From: an uncultured Bacteroidales bacterium
GTDB lineage: Bacteria; Bacteroidota; Bacteroidia; Bacteroidales; UBA932
Direction: 5' to 3'
Length of the DNA stretch: 64,000 bases
Assembly (NCBI GenBank): GCA_900316245.1
Contig: ONCE01000001.1
Location: forward strand, 62,001 to 126,000
The position numbers and the translations under genes are program-made. The notes under the pieces were generated by a model, which made no database searches, had not been told where the DNA came from, and saw only the letters and a program-made list of their open reading frames with translations. Positions 1-8,493 of this stretch are shown here, piece by piece (the first letter of the stretch is position 1; each line of letters opens with the position of its first letter).

Positions 1-1
1 C

Positions 2-475
2 CGCAAAATTGAGATCATCCCCCTGCAGGTGGTGGTTCGCAACCGCCTGGTGAACTCCGAAGCGGTACGTCTGGGTGTTGAGGACGGATTCAAGCCCGGC
101 AACACCATCGTGGAAATGCGTTACAACAACTCCGAGCTGGGAGACCCGCTCATCAACAAACACCACGCGGTGGCCCTGGGCTTGATGACTTACGAAGAGC
201 TGGCCCATGTGAAGCAGGTGGCTCTGAGGACCAACGAGCTGCTGGGAGAACTCCTGCACACGGTGGGCATTGAGCTGGTGGATATGCGGCTGGAATTTGG
301 CCGCGCCTCCGACAACGGCCACATCATCATTTCCGATGAGATTTCCCCGGATACCTGCCGTTTCTGGGACGAGGCCACCGGCGAGAAACTGGACAAGGAC
401 CGTTTCCGTCTGGACCTGAGCGATGTAGTGGCCAGCTACCGGGTAGTACTTGACAGACTTAATTCTATTGAATAA
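2..475 (+). CDS. purC: SAICAR synthase, C-terminal part (5' end outside window)
   Basis: Phosphoribosylaminoimidazole-succinocarboxamide synthase joins aspartate to CAIR in cytosolic purine synthesis. The frame is open from base 2, and the translation begins inside the conserved KIEIIPLQVVVRNR segment of the family, so the gene is truncated by the window edge and not broken. Later family features are present: a GDPLINKHHA segment near the middle and ISDEISPDTCRFWD near the end. The stop TAA shares a base with the purF ATG, indicating translational coupling in a purine operon. The identification is firm; the true start is not visible. Confidence 0.95.
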   Translation, partial: RKIEIIPLQVVVRNRLVNSEAVRLGVEDGFKPGNTIVEMRYNNSELGDPLINKHHAVALGLMTYEELAHVKQVALRTNELLGELLHTVGIELVDMRLEFGRASDNGHIIISDEISPDTCRFWDEATGEKLDKDRFRLDLSDVVASYRVVLDRLNSIE

Positions 476-1833
476 TGGGCGTACTTGCAGTATACGGCGT
501 TCAGGACGCATCTACTCTCATCTATTACGGGCTTCACAACCTCCAGCACAGAGGTCAGGAAGGAGCCGGCATCATTACCTTTGACGAGGAAGGCCTTCCT
601 CATTCTTACAGGGGACAGGGCCTTCTGAGTGAAGTATTCACCAACGGGGAGCTCAAGAAACTCCCCGGTAACCTGGGACTGGGCAGCGTCAAGTACGCCA
701 ATGCCTCCAAGGGCGGTCTCCAGAACGTGGAGCCGCTGTTCTTCCGCCACTATACCGGAGACTTTGCCATGGCCGGCGAAGGCAATCTGGTCAATGCTCC
801 CCAGCTCACCGCCTATCTGGAGAAGCAGGGCAGCCTGTTCCAAACCAGCACGGACAGTGAGATTCTGGCCCACCTGATCAAGAAGACGGGCAAGGAAGAT
901 CGCATTACCCGCCTCATCAAGGCTCTCAATATGCTGGAAGGCGGCTTCACCTTTGTGATCGTTACCAAGAACCGCATCTACGCCTGCCGGGACAAATACG
1001 GCATCAAGCCCCTGTGCCTGGGTAAACTGGGAGACGGCTACGTGGTCTCCAGCGAATCCTGTGCCTTTGGCATTATGGGGGCCGAATTTATCCGCGACAT
1101 CAACCCCGGCGAGGTTATTTGCCTGGACGAACACGGCGTTCGCAGCAACCTGTATTCCAAGTTCTCGCGCCACCGTATGTGCGCTATGGAATACATCTAT
1201 TTTGCCCGCCCGGACAGCGACATAGACGGCTGCAACGTGCACGCCTATAGAAAAGAGGCCGGCCGGCGCCTGGCCCGCGAATGCCCCGCCGAGGCCGATA
1301 TCGTAGTAGGTGTGCCGGAGTCCAGCCTCAGCGCCGCCATGGGCTATGCCGAGGAAAGCGGCCTCCCGTACGAGATGGGCCTCGTGAAGCACAAATATGT
1401 GGGCCGAACCTTCATCCAGCCCGTGCAGTCGATGCGCGAACTGGGCGTGAAGATGAAACTTTCTCCCGTTCGCAGCATCGTGGCCGGCAAGCGGATCGTC
1501 CTGGTGGATGATTCCATCGTGCGCGGTACCACTTCCCTGAAGATAGTCCGTATGCTGCGGGAGGCCGGTGCCAAGGAAGTGCACGTGCGCATTGCCAGCC
1601 CTATGATGAAGTACACCTGCCACTACGGAGTGGATACTTCTACCCCTGAGGAACTCCTCTGCTCTCACCGCACCCTGGAAGAGGCCTGCGAGGCCATCCA
1701 GGCCGATTCCCTGGGCTACCTGAGCCCGGAAAGCACCCGCGACTCCTGCTTTGGCTGCGCCGATCCCTGCCAGGCCTGCTTCACGGGCGAGTATCCTACC
1801 TTATTGTATGACGACTTTAACAGCGAAAACTAG
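475..1833 (+). CDS. purF: Amidophosphoribosyltransferase with apparently dead glutaminase domain
   Basis: PurF makes phosphoribosylamine from PRPP and glutamine, the first purine step. The 452-residue protein aligns over its length with the B. subtilis type. The phosphoribosyltransferase half looks intact: PRPP loop VLVDDSIVRGTTS, and four Cys positions matching the 4Fe-4S ligands (RHRMCAME, YTCHYG, and two in the SCFGCADPCQACF tail). The N-terminal class II amidotransferase half is odd. It begins MGVLAVYG where the family has (M)CGV, so the nucleophile Cys1 is replaced by the initiator Met; Lys73 replaces the conserved Arg, Asn76 the Thr, and Glu102 the oxyanion-hole Asn of the HNGN motif. 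Arg26 and Asp127 remain. An in-frame TGA at 469-471 rules out an upstream start with a Cys. It may use free ammonia or a partner amidotransferase. Confidence 0.93.
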   Translation: MGVLAVYGVQDASTLIYYGLHNLQHRGQEGAGIITFDEEGLPHSYRGQGLLSEVFTNGELKKLPGNLGLGSVKYANASKGGLQNVEPLFFRHYTGDFAMAGEGNLVNAPQLTAYLEKQGSLFQTSTDSEILAHLIKKTGKEDRITRLIKALNMLEGGFTFVIVTKNRIYACRDKYGIKPLCLGKLGDGYVVSSESCAFGIMGAEFIRDINPGEVICLDEHGVRSNLYSKFSRHRMCAMEYIYFARPDSDIDGCNVHAYRKEAGRRLARECPAEADIVVGVPESSLSAAMGYAEESGLPYEMGLVKHKYVGRTFIQPVQSMRELGVKMKLSPVRSIVAGKRIVLVDDSIVRGTTSLKIVRMLREAGAKEVHVRIASPMMKYTCHYGVDTSTPEELLCSHRTLEEACEAIQADSLGYLSPESTRDSCFGCADPCQACFTGEYPTLLYDDFNSEN

Positions 1834-1836
1834 TAT

Positions 1837-2868
1837 ATGGCAAAATCTTACGAACAGTCCGGCGTAAATCTGGAAGCCGGTTACGAAGTGGTGCGACGCA
1901 TCAAGCAGCACGTGGCTTCGACCTCCCGTGTGGGCTCGATGGGCAACATCGGTTCTTTTGGCGGTATGTTTGACCTTTCCGTCCTGGGCATCAAGGAGCC
2001 CGTCCTGGTATCCGGTACCGACGGCGTGGGCACCAAGCTCAAGATTGCCTTTGCTATGGACAAGCACGACACCATCGGCATCGACGCCGTGGCTATGTGC
2101 GTGAACGACGTCCTCGCCCAGGGAGCCGAGCCTCTCTTCTTCCTGGACTACGTGGCCCTGGGACACAACATTCCCGCCAAGGTGGAAGCCATCGTGGCCG
2201 GTGTGGCCGAAGGCTGCCGCCAGGCCGGCTGCGCCCTGGTGGGCGGCGAGACCGCCGAGATGCCGGGTATGTACTCCGACGGCGAGTACGACATTGCCGG
2301 TTACACCACGGGCGTTGTAGAGAAATCCAAGCTCATTGACGGCTCCAAGGTCAAGGTGGGAGATGTGCTGGTGGGCATTGCCTCCACGGGCGTGCACTCC
2401 AACGGCTTCAGCCTGGTTCGCAAGATTGTGGCCGATGCCGGCCTGGACTATCAGGACGCCATTCCCGAGTTTGGCGGCCGCAAGCTGGGTGAGGTCCTCC
2501 TGACCCCCACCCGCATTTATGTGAAGCAGATGCTGTCCGTGATCCGTCAGTGTGACGTACACGGTGTGGCCCACATCACCGGCGGCGGCTTTGACGAGAA
2601 CATTCCCCGTGTGCTCCGTCCCGGTCAGGGCCTGGAGATTCACGAGGGTACCTGGGAAATCCTTCCCGTGTTCAAGATGCTGGAGAAGTGGGGCGGCGTT
2701 CCGCACCGCGAGATGTTCAACATCTTCAATATGGGTATCGGTATGATTGCCGTAATGGACGAGGCCGAAGCCCCCAAGGCCATCCAGATCCTGGAGGCCT
2801 GCGGCGAAAAGGCTTCCGTCATTGGCAAGGTAACGGATAAGGAAGGCGTAAACATCATCCTGAAATGA
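1837..2868 (+). CDS. purM: Phosphoribosylformylglycinamidine cyclo-ligase (AIR synthetase)
   Basis: Cytosolic purine enzyme that closes the imidazole ring of FGAM using ATP to give AIR. The 343-residue length is normal. Family motifs include GTDGVGTKL (about 60-68), the GGETAEMPG loop (about 136-144), ASTGVHSNGFSLVRK and the HITGGGFDENIPR segment. It starts 3 bp after purF and its TGA overlaps the purN ATG (ATGA), consistent with a polycistronic, coupled operon. Confidence 0.97.
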   Translation: MAKSYEQSGVNLEAGYEVVRRIKQHVASTSRVGSMGNIGSFGGMFDLSVLGIKEPVLVSGTDGVGTKLKIAFAMDKHDTIGIDAVAMCVNDVLAQGAEPLFFLDYVALGHNIPAKVEAIVAGVAEGCRQAGCALVGGETAEMPGMYSDGEYDIAGYTTGVVEKSKLIDGSKVKVGDVLVGIASTGVHSNGFSLVRKIVADAGLDYQDAIPEFGGRKLGEVLLTPTRIYVKQMLSVIRQCDVHGVAHITGGGFDENIPRVLRPGQGLEIHEGTWEILPVFKMLEKWGGVPHREMFNIFNMGIGMIAVMDEAEAPKAIQILEACGEKASVIGKVTDKEGVNIILK

Positions 2869-3431
2869 AGTCTCTAGCGGTCTTTGCCAGCGGAACCGGC
2901 ACCAACTTCGTGGCCATTGCCAAGGCTTGCGCTGCGGGCGTGATTGACGCCCGGGTGGCGCTCCTGGTATGCGACAAGCCCGGAGCCCCCGTGCTGGACC
3001 GTGCCAGGGAGCTGGGAGTGGATACCTTTGTCTTCAGCGCAAAGGATTACGCCTCCAAGGCCGATTATGAGGCGGAGATTGTAAAGCGCCTGGATGCCTT
3101 GAAGGTAGATCTGGTGTGCCTGGCCGGCTATATGAGAATAGTAGGGGAGACCCTCCTGCAGGCCTATGAAGGCAAGATCATCAACATCCATCCTTCGCTG
3201 CTGCCGGCTTTCCGGGGCGCCCACGCCGTGGAACAGGCGGTCGCCTATGGCGTGAAGGTGTACGGCATCACCATCCACTGGGTCAACTCCGACCTGGACG
3301 GGGGCAAGATCATTGCCCAGCGTGCCTTCCCCTACGAAGGCTCCGACCCTGCCGAGGTTCACGCTATCGGCCAGAAGATCGAACATGAATTATATGTAGA
3401 AACCATTAATAAAGTATTATGCGAGCGTTAG
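2865..3431 (+). CDS. purN: Phosphoribosylglycinamide formyltransferase
   Basis: Transfers formyl from 10-formyl-THF to GAR in purine synthesis. The 188-residue protein has the PurN fold signature: an FASGTGTNF phosphate loop near the start, catalytic Asn107 and His109 in INIHPSLLPAF, and Asp145 in SDLDGGKII. Its first codon overlaps purM by 4 bp and its end overlaps purH by 13 bp. The 10-formyl-THF it needs is supplied through folD at the end of the same operon. Confidence 0.96.
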   Translation: MKSLAVFASGTGTNFVAIAKACAAGVIDARVALLVCDKPGAPVLDRARELGVDTFVFSAKDYASKADYEAEIVKRLDALKVDLVCLAGYMRIVGETLLQAYEGKIINIHPSLLPAFRGAHAVEQAVAYGVKVYGITIHWVNSDLDGGKIIAQRAFPYEGSDPAEVHAIGQKIEHELYVETINKVLCER

Positions 3432-4948
3432 TTAGTGTAAGTGACAAGACTGGGCTGGTAGAATTTGTCCAGGGTCTTGTAGATCTGGGTTGGGAAATCA
3501 TCGCCACCGGCGGAACCCAGAAACTGCTGGAAAGCAAAGGTGTAAAGACCATCGGTATCAGCGAGGTCACCGGATTCCCGGAGATCTGCGACGGCCGCGT
3601 CAAGACCCTGCATCCCAAGGTGCACGGCGGCATCCTGGCCCGCCGCGACGTTCCCGCCCATATGGAAACCCTTAAGGAGAACGGTATCCAGACCATCGAA
3701 CTGGTTTGCGTGAACCTCTATCCCTTCAAGCAGACCATCGCCAAGGAAGGCGTAACCCTGGAGGATGCCATCGAGAACATCGACATTGGGGGCCCTTCCA
3801 TGGTTCGCAGCGCTGCCAAGAACTGGAAGGACGTGACCATCGTCTGCGACCCTTCCGACTACGGCAAGGTGTTGGAGGAACTCAAGGCCAATGGCAAGAC
3901 CTCCGACCAGACCCGTCTGCAGCTGTCGGCCAAGGCCTATACCCATACGGCCGAGTATGATGCCTGCATTGCCACTTATATGCGTGCCCAGGCCGGCCTC
4001 AATGAGAAGCTCTTCCTGGAGTACGACCTCAAGCAGGGTCTCCGCTACGGCGAGAACCCTCACCAGAGCGCCAAGTTCTACGCTACCCTGGAACCCGCCC
4101 CGTTCTCCCTGGCCTTCGCCACCCAGATCCAGGGCAAGGAACTTTCCTATAACAACATCCAGGACGCCAACGCTGCCCTCAATGTGCTGCGTGACTTTGA
4201 AGAGCCCTTCTGCGTGGCCCTCAAGCATATGAACCCTTGCGGCGCCGCCGTGGGCAAGACCATCGAGGAAGCCTGGCAGGCCGCCTATGAGGCCGACAAG
4301 GTGAGCATCTACGGTGGTATCGTGGGTGTGAACCGCACCCTCACCGCCGAGGTTGCCGCCGGTATGAAGCCCATCTTCCTGGAGATTGTGATTGCCCCCG
4401 ATTTCACCCCTGAAGCCCTGGAAATCCTTTCCACCAAGAAGAACCTCCGCGTAATGAAGGTGGATATGACCCGCGACGGAGCCTCCGTGCCCCAGTTCAT
4501 CAGCGTGAACGGCGGTATGCTGGCCCAGCAGCTGGATACCCAGGTGGAGACCGTTACCCCCGAGATGTGCGTGACCAAGGTGAAGCCCACCGCCGCCCAG
4601 CTGGCCGATGCCAACTTTGGCTGGAAGATTGTGAAGCACGTCAAGTCCAACGCCATTGCCGTTGTGCGTGACAACCACACCATCGGTATCGGCGCCGGCC
4701 AGACCAACCGCGTAGGTTCTGCCGAGATTGCCCTGAACGAGGCCAAGAATGCCGGCTTCACCGAGGGTCTGGTGCTCGCTTCCGACGGCTTCCTGCCCTT
4801 CGACGATACCGTGGCCCTGGCCGCCAACTACGGTGTAACCGTGATTGTGCAGCCCGGCGGCAGCATCCGCGACGAGGACGCCATCAAGAAGGCCGACGAA
4901 CTGGGTATCTGCATGCTCTTCACGGGAGTAAGACACTTCAAACATTAA
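3419..4948 (+). CDS. purH: Bifunctional AICAR transformylase / IMP cyclohydrolase
   Basis: Catalyses the last two steps to IMP. The 509-residue length fits the family. The N-terminal part (about 1-190) is the IMP cyclohydrolase domain, with SVSDKTGLVEF, GGTQKLLE and GGPSMVRSAAKN. The rest is the AICAR transformylase domain, with YGENPHQSA, the catalytic KHMNPCG stretch and VVRDNHTIGIGAGQTNRV. It overlaps purN by 13 bp and is followed 3 bp later by purD. The long antisense open frame here is a codon-bias artefact. Confidence 0.97.
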   Translation: MRALVSVSDKTGLVEFVQGLVDLGWEIIATGGTQKLLESKGVKTIGISEVTGFPEICDGRVKTLHPKVHGGILARRDVPAHMETLKENGIQTIELVCVNLYPFKQTIAKEGVTLEDAIENIDIGGPSMVRSAAKNWKDVTIVCDPSDYGKVLEELKANGKTSDQTRLQLSAKAYTHTAEYDACIATYMRAQAGLNEKLFLEYDLKQGLRYGENPHQSAKFYATLEPAPFSLAFATQIQGKELSYNNIQDANAALNVLRDFEEPFCVALKHMNPCGAAVGKTIEEAWQAAYEADKVSIYGGIVGVNRTLTAEVAAGMKPIFLEIVIAPDFTPEALEILSTKKNLRVMKVDMTRDGASVPQFISVNGGMLAQQLDTQVETVTPEMCVTKVKPTAAQLADANFGWKIVKHVKSNAIAVVRDNHTIGIGAGQTNRVGSAEIALNEAKNAGFTEGLVLASDGFLPFDDTVALAANYGVTVIVQPGGSIRDEDAIKKADELGICMLFTGVRHFKH

Positions 4949-4951
4949 TAG

Positions 4952-6202
4952 ATGAAGACAGTGCTAGTAATAGGAGGCGGCGGGCGTGAGCATGCCATAG
5001 TTGACGCGCTCAGCCGTTCTCCCCAGGTTGAAAAGATCTACTGCGCCCCCGGCAATGCCGGAATTGGGGAACAGGCCGTCAACGTGCCCCTCAAGGACAC
5101 CGACGTGGAGGGCCTCAAGGCCTTTGCCATCGAGCACAAGGTAGACCTGACGGTGGTGGGCCCCGAAGCGGCCCTGGCCGCCGGCATCGTGGATGCCTTC
5201 CGGGCGGCCGGCCTCAAGATCTTCGGCCATACCAAGGCTGCTACGGCCATCGAGAGCTCCAAGGAATTTGCCAAGAAGCTGATGGACAAGTACGGCATCC
5301 CTACGGCTGCCTACCGGGGTTTCTCGGATTATGAGGAGGCTTTGGCCTATGTATCGGCCCGTCCTTTCCCGGCGGTGCTCAAATACGATGGCCTGGCTGC
5401 CGGAAAGGGTGTTGTGATTGCCCAGGATCTTCAGGAAGCCAAGGCCGCCCTGGCCGATATGCTCCTGGACCATTCCTTTGGGCAGGGCAGGGTAGTGGTG
5501 GAAGATTTCCTCACCGGTCCCGAGTTCTCTTTCCTGTGCTTTGTAGACGGCTCCCGCGTGTATCCCATGCCGCTTTCGCAGGATCACAAGCGCGCCTTTG
5601 ACGGCGACAAGGGTCCCAACACCGGCGGAATGGGCGCCTATACCGGCCTGCCGTTCATCACGGAAGAGGACCGGGAGTTTGCCTTCAAGGAGATTCTCTG
5701 CAAGACCGCCCAGGCTATGGTTTCGGAGGGATTACCCCTTTCCGGCGTGCTCTACGGCGGCCTTATGAAGACGCCCCAGGGCATCAAGGTCATCGAGTTC
5801 AACGCCCGTTTCGGGGACCCCGAGACCGAGGTAGTGCTGCCCCTGCTGCAAAGCGACATCTACGATATCTTCGAGGGGGTGGCAACCGGCCGTGAAGTGG
5901 AGCAGCCCGTCTGGGCCGATGGCGTGACGCTGGGTGTGGTCCTGGCTTCCAAAGGCTATCCGGGCCACTACGAGAAAGGCGTGGCCATTAACGGTATGCA
6001 CCGCGTGGGCACCCAGGTATACCATATGGGTACGGCCCTGAAGGACGGTCAGCTGGTTACCAACGGCGGCCGTGTGCTTATGGTCATTGCCGCCGGTACC
6101 GATCTGGCCGAAGCCCGCCGCAAAGTATACGCCGAGGTGGAGCAGATCCAATGTGACAACCTCTTCTACAGAAAAGACATAGCACACATAGCATTTGAAT
6201 AA
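4952..6202 (+). CDS. purD: Phosphoribosylamine-glycine ligase (GAR synthetase)
   Basis: ATP-grasp enzyme converting phosphoribosylamine and glycine to GAR, the step straight after PurF. The 416-residue protein has the N-terminal VIGGGGREHAI motif, the ATP-grasp KYDGLAAGKGV segment, the PLSQDHKRAFDGDKGPNTGGMGAY signature and the metal-binding EFNARFGDPE. It lies 3 bp from both purH and folD, inside one operon. Confidence 0.97.
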   Translation: MKTVLVIGGGGREHAIVDALSRSPQVEKIYCAPGNAGIGEQAVNVPLKDTDVEGLKAFAIEHKVDLTVVGPEAALAAGIVDAFRAAGLKIFGHTKAATAIESSKEFAKKLMDKYGIPTAAYRGFSDYEEALAYVSARPFPAVLKYDGLAAGKGVVIAQDLQEAKAALADMLLDHSFGQGRVVVEDFLTGPEFSFLCFVDGSRVYPMPLSQDHKRAFDGDKGPNTGGMGAYTGLPFITEEDREFAFKEILCKTAQAMVSEGLPLSGVLYGGLMKTPQGIKVIEFNARFGDPETEVVLPLLQSDIYDIFEGVATGREVEQPVWADGVTLGVVLASKGYPGHYEKGVAINGMHRVGTQVYHMGTALKDGQLVTNGGRVLMVIAAGTDLAEARRKVYAEVEQIQCDNLFYRKDIAHIAFE

Positions 6203-6205
6203 AGT

Positions 6206-7057
6206 ATGGGAAACATCATTGACGGAAAAGCATTAAGTCTGGCAGTCAAGGACGAGGTAAAGGCCGAAGTCCCCGTTTTGGAGGCCAAATACGGCCGCAA
6301 GCCCTGCCTGGTGGTGATCATTGTGGGTGAAAACCCTGCCAGCCAGGTATATGTACGCAATAAGGTAAAGGCCGCAGCCTACACCGGAATGGAGTCGCAG
6401 CTCATCGAATTGCCGGCCGATATCTCCGAAGAGGCCCTGCTGGGAAAGATTGTGGACCTGAACAACGACCCCAAGGTGGACGGTATCCTGGTCCAGCTCC
6501 CTCTCCCCAAACACATTGACGAGGAGAAGGTGATTGACACCATCGCCCGCGAGAAGGATGTGGACGGTTTCCACCCCGGAAATGTGGCCGGCCTGTGGCT
6601 GGGCAAGGACTGCATTGTCCCTTGCACCCCTGCCGGCATCATGCGCCTCATCGACAGCGTGGGCGTAGAGCTCAAGGGCAAGAACGCCGTTGTGGTGGGC
6701 CGAAGCAATATTGTGGGCAAGCCCGTGGCCAAGCTCCTGCTGGACCGCCACGCTACCGTGACCATCGCCCATTCCCGTACCGCCGACCTGGGAGCCGTTT
6801 GCCGTACGGCAGACGTTCTGGTGGTGGCTGTGGGAAAGGCCGGCCTGGTGACCGGCGATATGATCAAGCCCGGTGCCGTGGTCATTGACGTGGGTATGAA
6901 CCGCAATGCGGAAGGAAAGCTCTGCGGAGACGTAGATTATGAATCCGCCTTGCCGGTGGCCGGTTGGATCACACCCGTCCCCGGCGGCGTGGGTCCCATG
7001 ACCATTGCGATGCTCATGAAAAACACCATCGCCTGCTTCCTCTCCCGTGAAGCTTAA
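6206..7057 (+). CDS. folD: Methylene-THF dehydrogenase / methenyl-THF cyclohydrolase
   Basis: Bifunctional NADP-dependent enzyme that makes 10-formyl-THF, the one-carbon donor used by PurN and PurH. The 283-residue length is typical. Visible motifs are [12 protein letters not shown] (catalytic Tyr and Lys region), [10 protein letters not shown], the Rossmann [12 protein letters not shown], and the C-terminal [14 protein letters not shown]. It is the last gene of the purine operon: it lies 3 bp after purD and is followed within 4 bp by a strong intrinsic terminator, so cofactor supply is co-transcribed with the pathway. Confidence 0.97.
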   Translation: MGNIIDGKALSLAVKDEVKAEVPVLEAKYGRKPCLVVIIVGENPASQVYVRNKVKAAAYTGMESQLIELPADISEEALLGKIVDLNNDPKVDGILVQLPLPKHIDEEKVIDTIAREKDVDGFHPGNVAGLWLGKDCIVPCTPAGIMRLIDSVGVELKGKNAVVVGRSNIVGKPVAKLLLDRHATVTIAHSRTADLGAVCRTADVLVVAVGKAGLVTGDMIKPGAVVIDVGMNRNAEGKLCGDVDYESALPVAGWITPVPGGVGPMTIAMLMKNTIACFLSREA

Positions 7058-7060
7058 ACG

Positions 7061-7097
7061 AAGACCTCCCCTGGGATGATCCAGAGGAGGTCTTTTT
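7061..7097 (+). terminator. Intrinsic terminator of the purine operon
   Basis: A perfect 9-bp stem, AAGACCTCC (7061-7069) with GGAGGTCTT (7086-7094), is followed by a T run, directly after the folD stop. It ends the pur operon. Confidence 0.9.
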
Positions 7098-7123
7098 GAA
7101 CTTATTTTTTAACCAATTCTTAG

Positions 7124-8161
7124 TTACGGATTAATCTTTGGGCCACTCAGATTAAGGGTTTCCACATTTCCCTCGGCGGTTTGGGTGATGACTTGGTTCA
7201 ACTGAGTGCAAACTTCAGCCGGGTCTGTATTACTGATAATGATAGGACTGGCACTAATGAAAAGATCCGGTTTGTTCAGAGAGTTCTGAATGAGCTGGTT
7301 AACGCCTTCGTTATAAAAAATGTGTCTGGCATCTGGAGTTATAGCAATAGAGAAATCTAACTTCTCATTGCTTGCATCAAAGCTGTTGCGGAAGGGTATG
7401 TAGAAAACGTCTACAGGAAGAAGACCAACAAGCGTATTTCCGCTGATAATGATGCCTGCCTGATTCACAGTTTCAAAGGTCTCAGCAGCCTTTAATGCCT
7501 GTTCGGGAGTCAGGAGCACACCCTTCTTGTCCAGGGCCTTGGCAGCCTTTTTATCTCCTTCCATGGCTGCGGTCATCTGCTGGTATTCCAGCCACAGGTC
7601 ACGGACCAGCATCAGTTCTTCGGTAGCATCGGCCTTCTTGATATACTTGTCGGTGGTATCGATGAAACGGTTGGCCAGGTAGTTCTGCTTCTGGAGGGTG
7701 GTGTAGGACAGGCTGGCGTTGATGGTGCTCTGGGTTACATCGGGGCAAGGCATTCCGCCCAGGACCGTATTGAGGTTGTTGCCGGCCTCTACCAGGGCAT
7801 TGGCTACATTGGTAAAGATGGGGGCCTGCTCATTCATTTCCTTGAGGACATCCTCAAACTCGGGGATGTCTCCGGCTACTTGGTTGGACATATCCACCAG
7901 GTTGCCATACTGAATGGCACGGGCCTGCATAACGGTATAGGCCAGTACGATGCTGTTTTTATAGTCTTCATCGGCCCGGAGGAGTTCCTCCATATTATCT
8001 ATGCGCTCGGTAGTGGTCTTGCGGGAAAAGCGGGAAGACTTGCCGATATTACCGCTGGTGCTGTCTTCGCTGACAGGCCAGCTGAACAGGAAGGAGGCAA
8101 GGAGGCCGATAGCGCACACGGCGACTACGGAGGCCAGGATGATGATGCTTTTCTTTTTCAT
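7124..8161 (-). CDS. Membrane-anchored protein of unknown function
   Basis: A 345-residue protein I do not recognise. Residues about 4-27 form one hydrophobic helix (IIILASVVAVCAIGLLASFL) after a short Lys-rich start, giving a single N-terminal anchor or uncleaved signal with the rest presumably periplasmic. The remainder is mostly helix-like and charged in the first two thirds, then more beta-like (GIIISGNTLVGLLPVDVFYIPF; SASPIIISNTD). There are two Cys. It stands alone between two terminators, and a good TAnnTTTG promoter lies 32 bp upstream, so it is very likely a real, expressed gene. No function should be assumed. Confidence 0.8.
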   Translation of the reverse strand: MKKKSIIILASVVAVCAIGLLASFLFSWPVSEDSTSGNIGKSSRFSRKTTTERIDNMEELLRADEDYKNSIVLAYTVMQARAIQYGNLVDMSNQVAGDIPEFEDVLKEMNEQAPIFTNVANALVEAGNNLNTVLGGMPCPDVTQSTINASLSYTTLQKQNYLANRFIDTTDKYIKKADATEELMLVRDLWLEYQQMTAAMEGDKKAAKALDKKGVLLTPEQALKAAETFETVNQAGIIISGNTLVGLLPVDVFYIPFRNSFDASNEKLDFSIAITPDARHIFYNEGVNQLIQNSLNKPDLFISASPIIISNTDPAEVCTQLNQVITQTAEGNVETLNLSGPKINP

Positions 8162-8192
8162 ATCTAAACGTGGTTAATGAATTTCTCTGTTG

Positions 8193-8226
8193 CAAAGATA
8201 GATACTATTATATAGGCTGTTGTCAA
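8193..8226 (-). promoter_or_regulatory. Predicted Bacteroidota promoter for the 7124-8161 gene
   Basis: On the - strand, TTGACA (8226-8221) is followed after 20 bp by TATCTTTG (8200-8193), matching the -33/-7 (TAnnTTTG) architecture. The 5' UTR would be about 27 nt. Confidence 0.65.
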
Positions 8227-8260
8227 AACTCCACAAATCTTTGTAAAAAAGGGTAAAAAT

Positions 8261-8305
8261 AAAAAGAGCCCCGCAGAATTTGTCGTTTCTGGCAGGGCTC
8301 TTTTT
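8261..8305 (-). terminator. Terminator after the AraC-type regulator gene
   Basis: AAAAAGAGCCC (8261-8271) pairs with GGGCTCTTTTT (8295-8305), giving a stem flanked by A and T runs that can work in either direction. Read on the - strand it lies downstream of the regulator gene at 8494-9651. Confidence 0.8.
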
Positions 8306-8493
8306 ACTACCTATTTATAACCGTTTTTCTATTAGTCTCCGGCTAAGGTACGTTTATCCTTGCTTCCGCGCAATAGCCCGGTAGCAATTATTTACGCAGC
8401 GTCATGAATTGGACCCTATTATTTTACGCAAAATGGATTCTTGCTTCCGTGTTGTTTCAAAAACAGCCTTGAAGCGGAGATATGAAACCTCTT
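8306..8493. other. Intergenic stretch with no recognised feature
   Basis: Between the terminator and the regulator stop codon I see no convincing gene. The only structure is a short direct repeat TTGCTTCCG (about 8360 and 8441). It may be the 3' UTR of the regulator mRNA. Confidence 0.4.

Noticed and set aside
469-480. An upstream start for purF that would supply the missing Cys
   Set aside because: An in-frame TGA at 469-471 and no Cys codon between it and the ATG leave no such start.
8404-8472. A 22-codon hydrophobic open frame (MNWTLLFYAK...) on the + strand
   Set aside because: No promoter, no ribosome binding site and no homology evidence; it lies in the probable 3' UTR of the regulator gene on the other strand.
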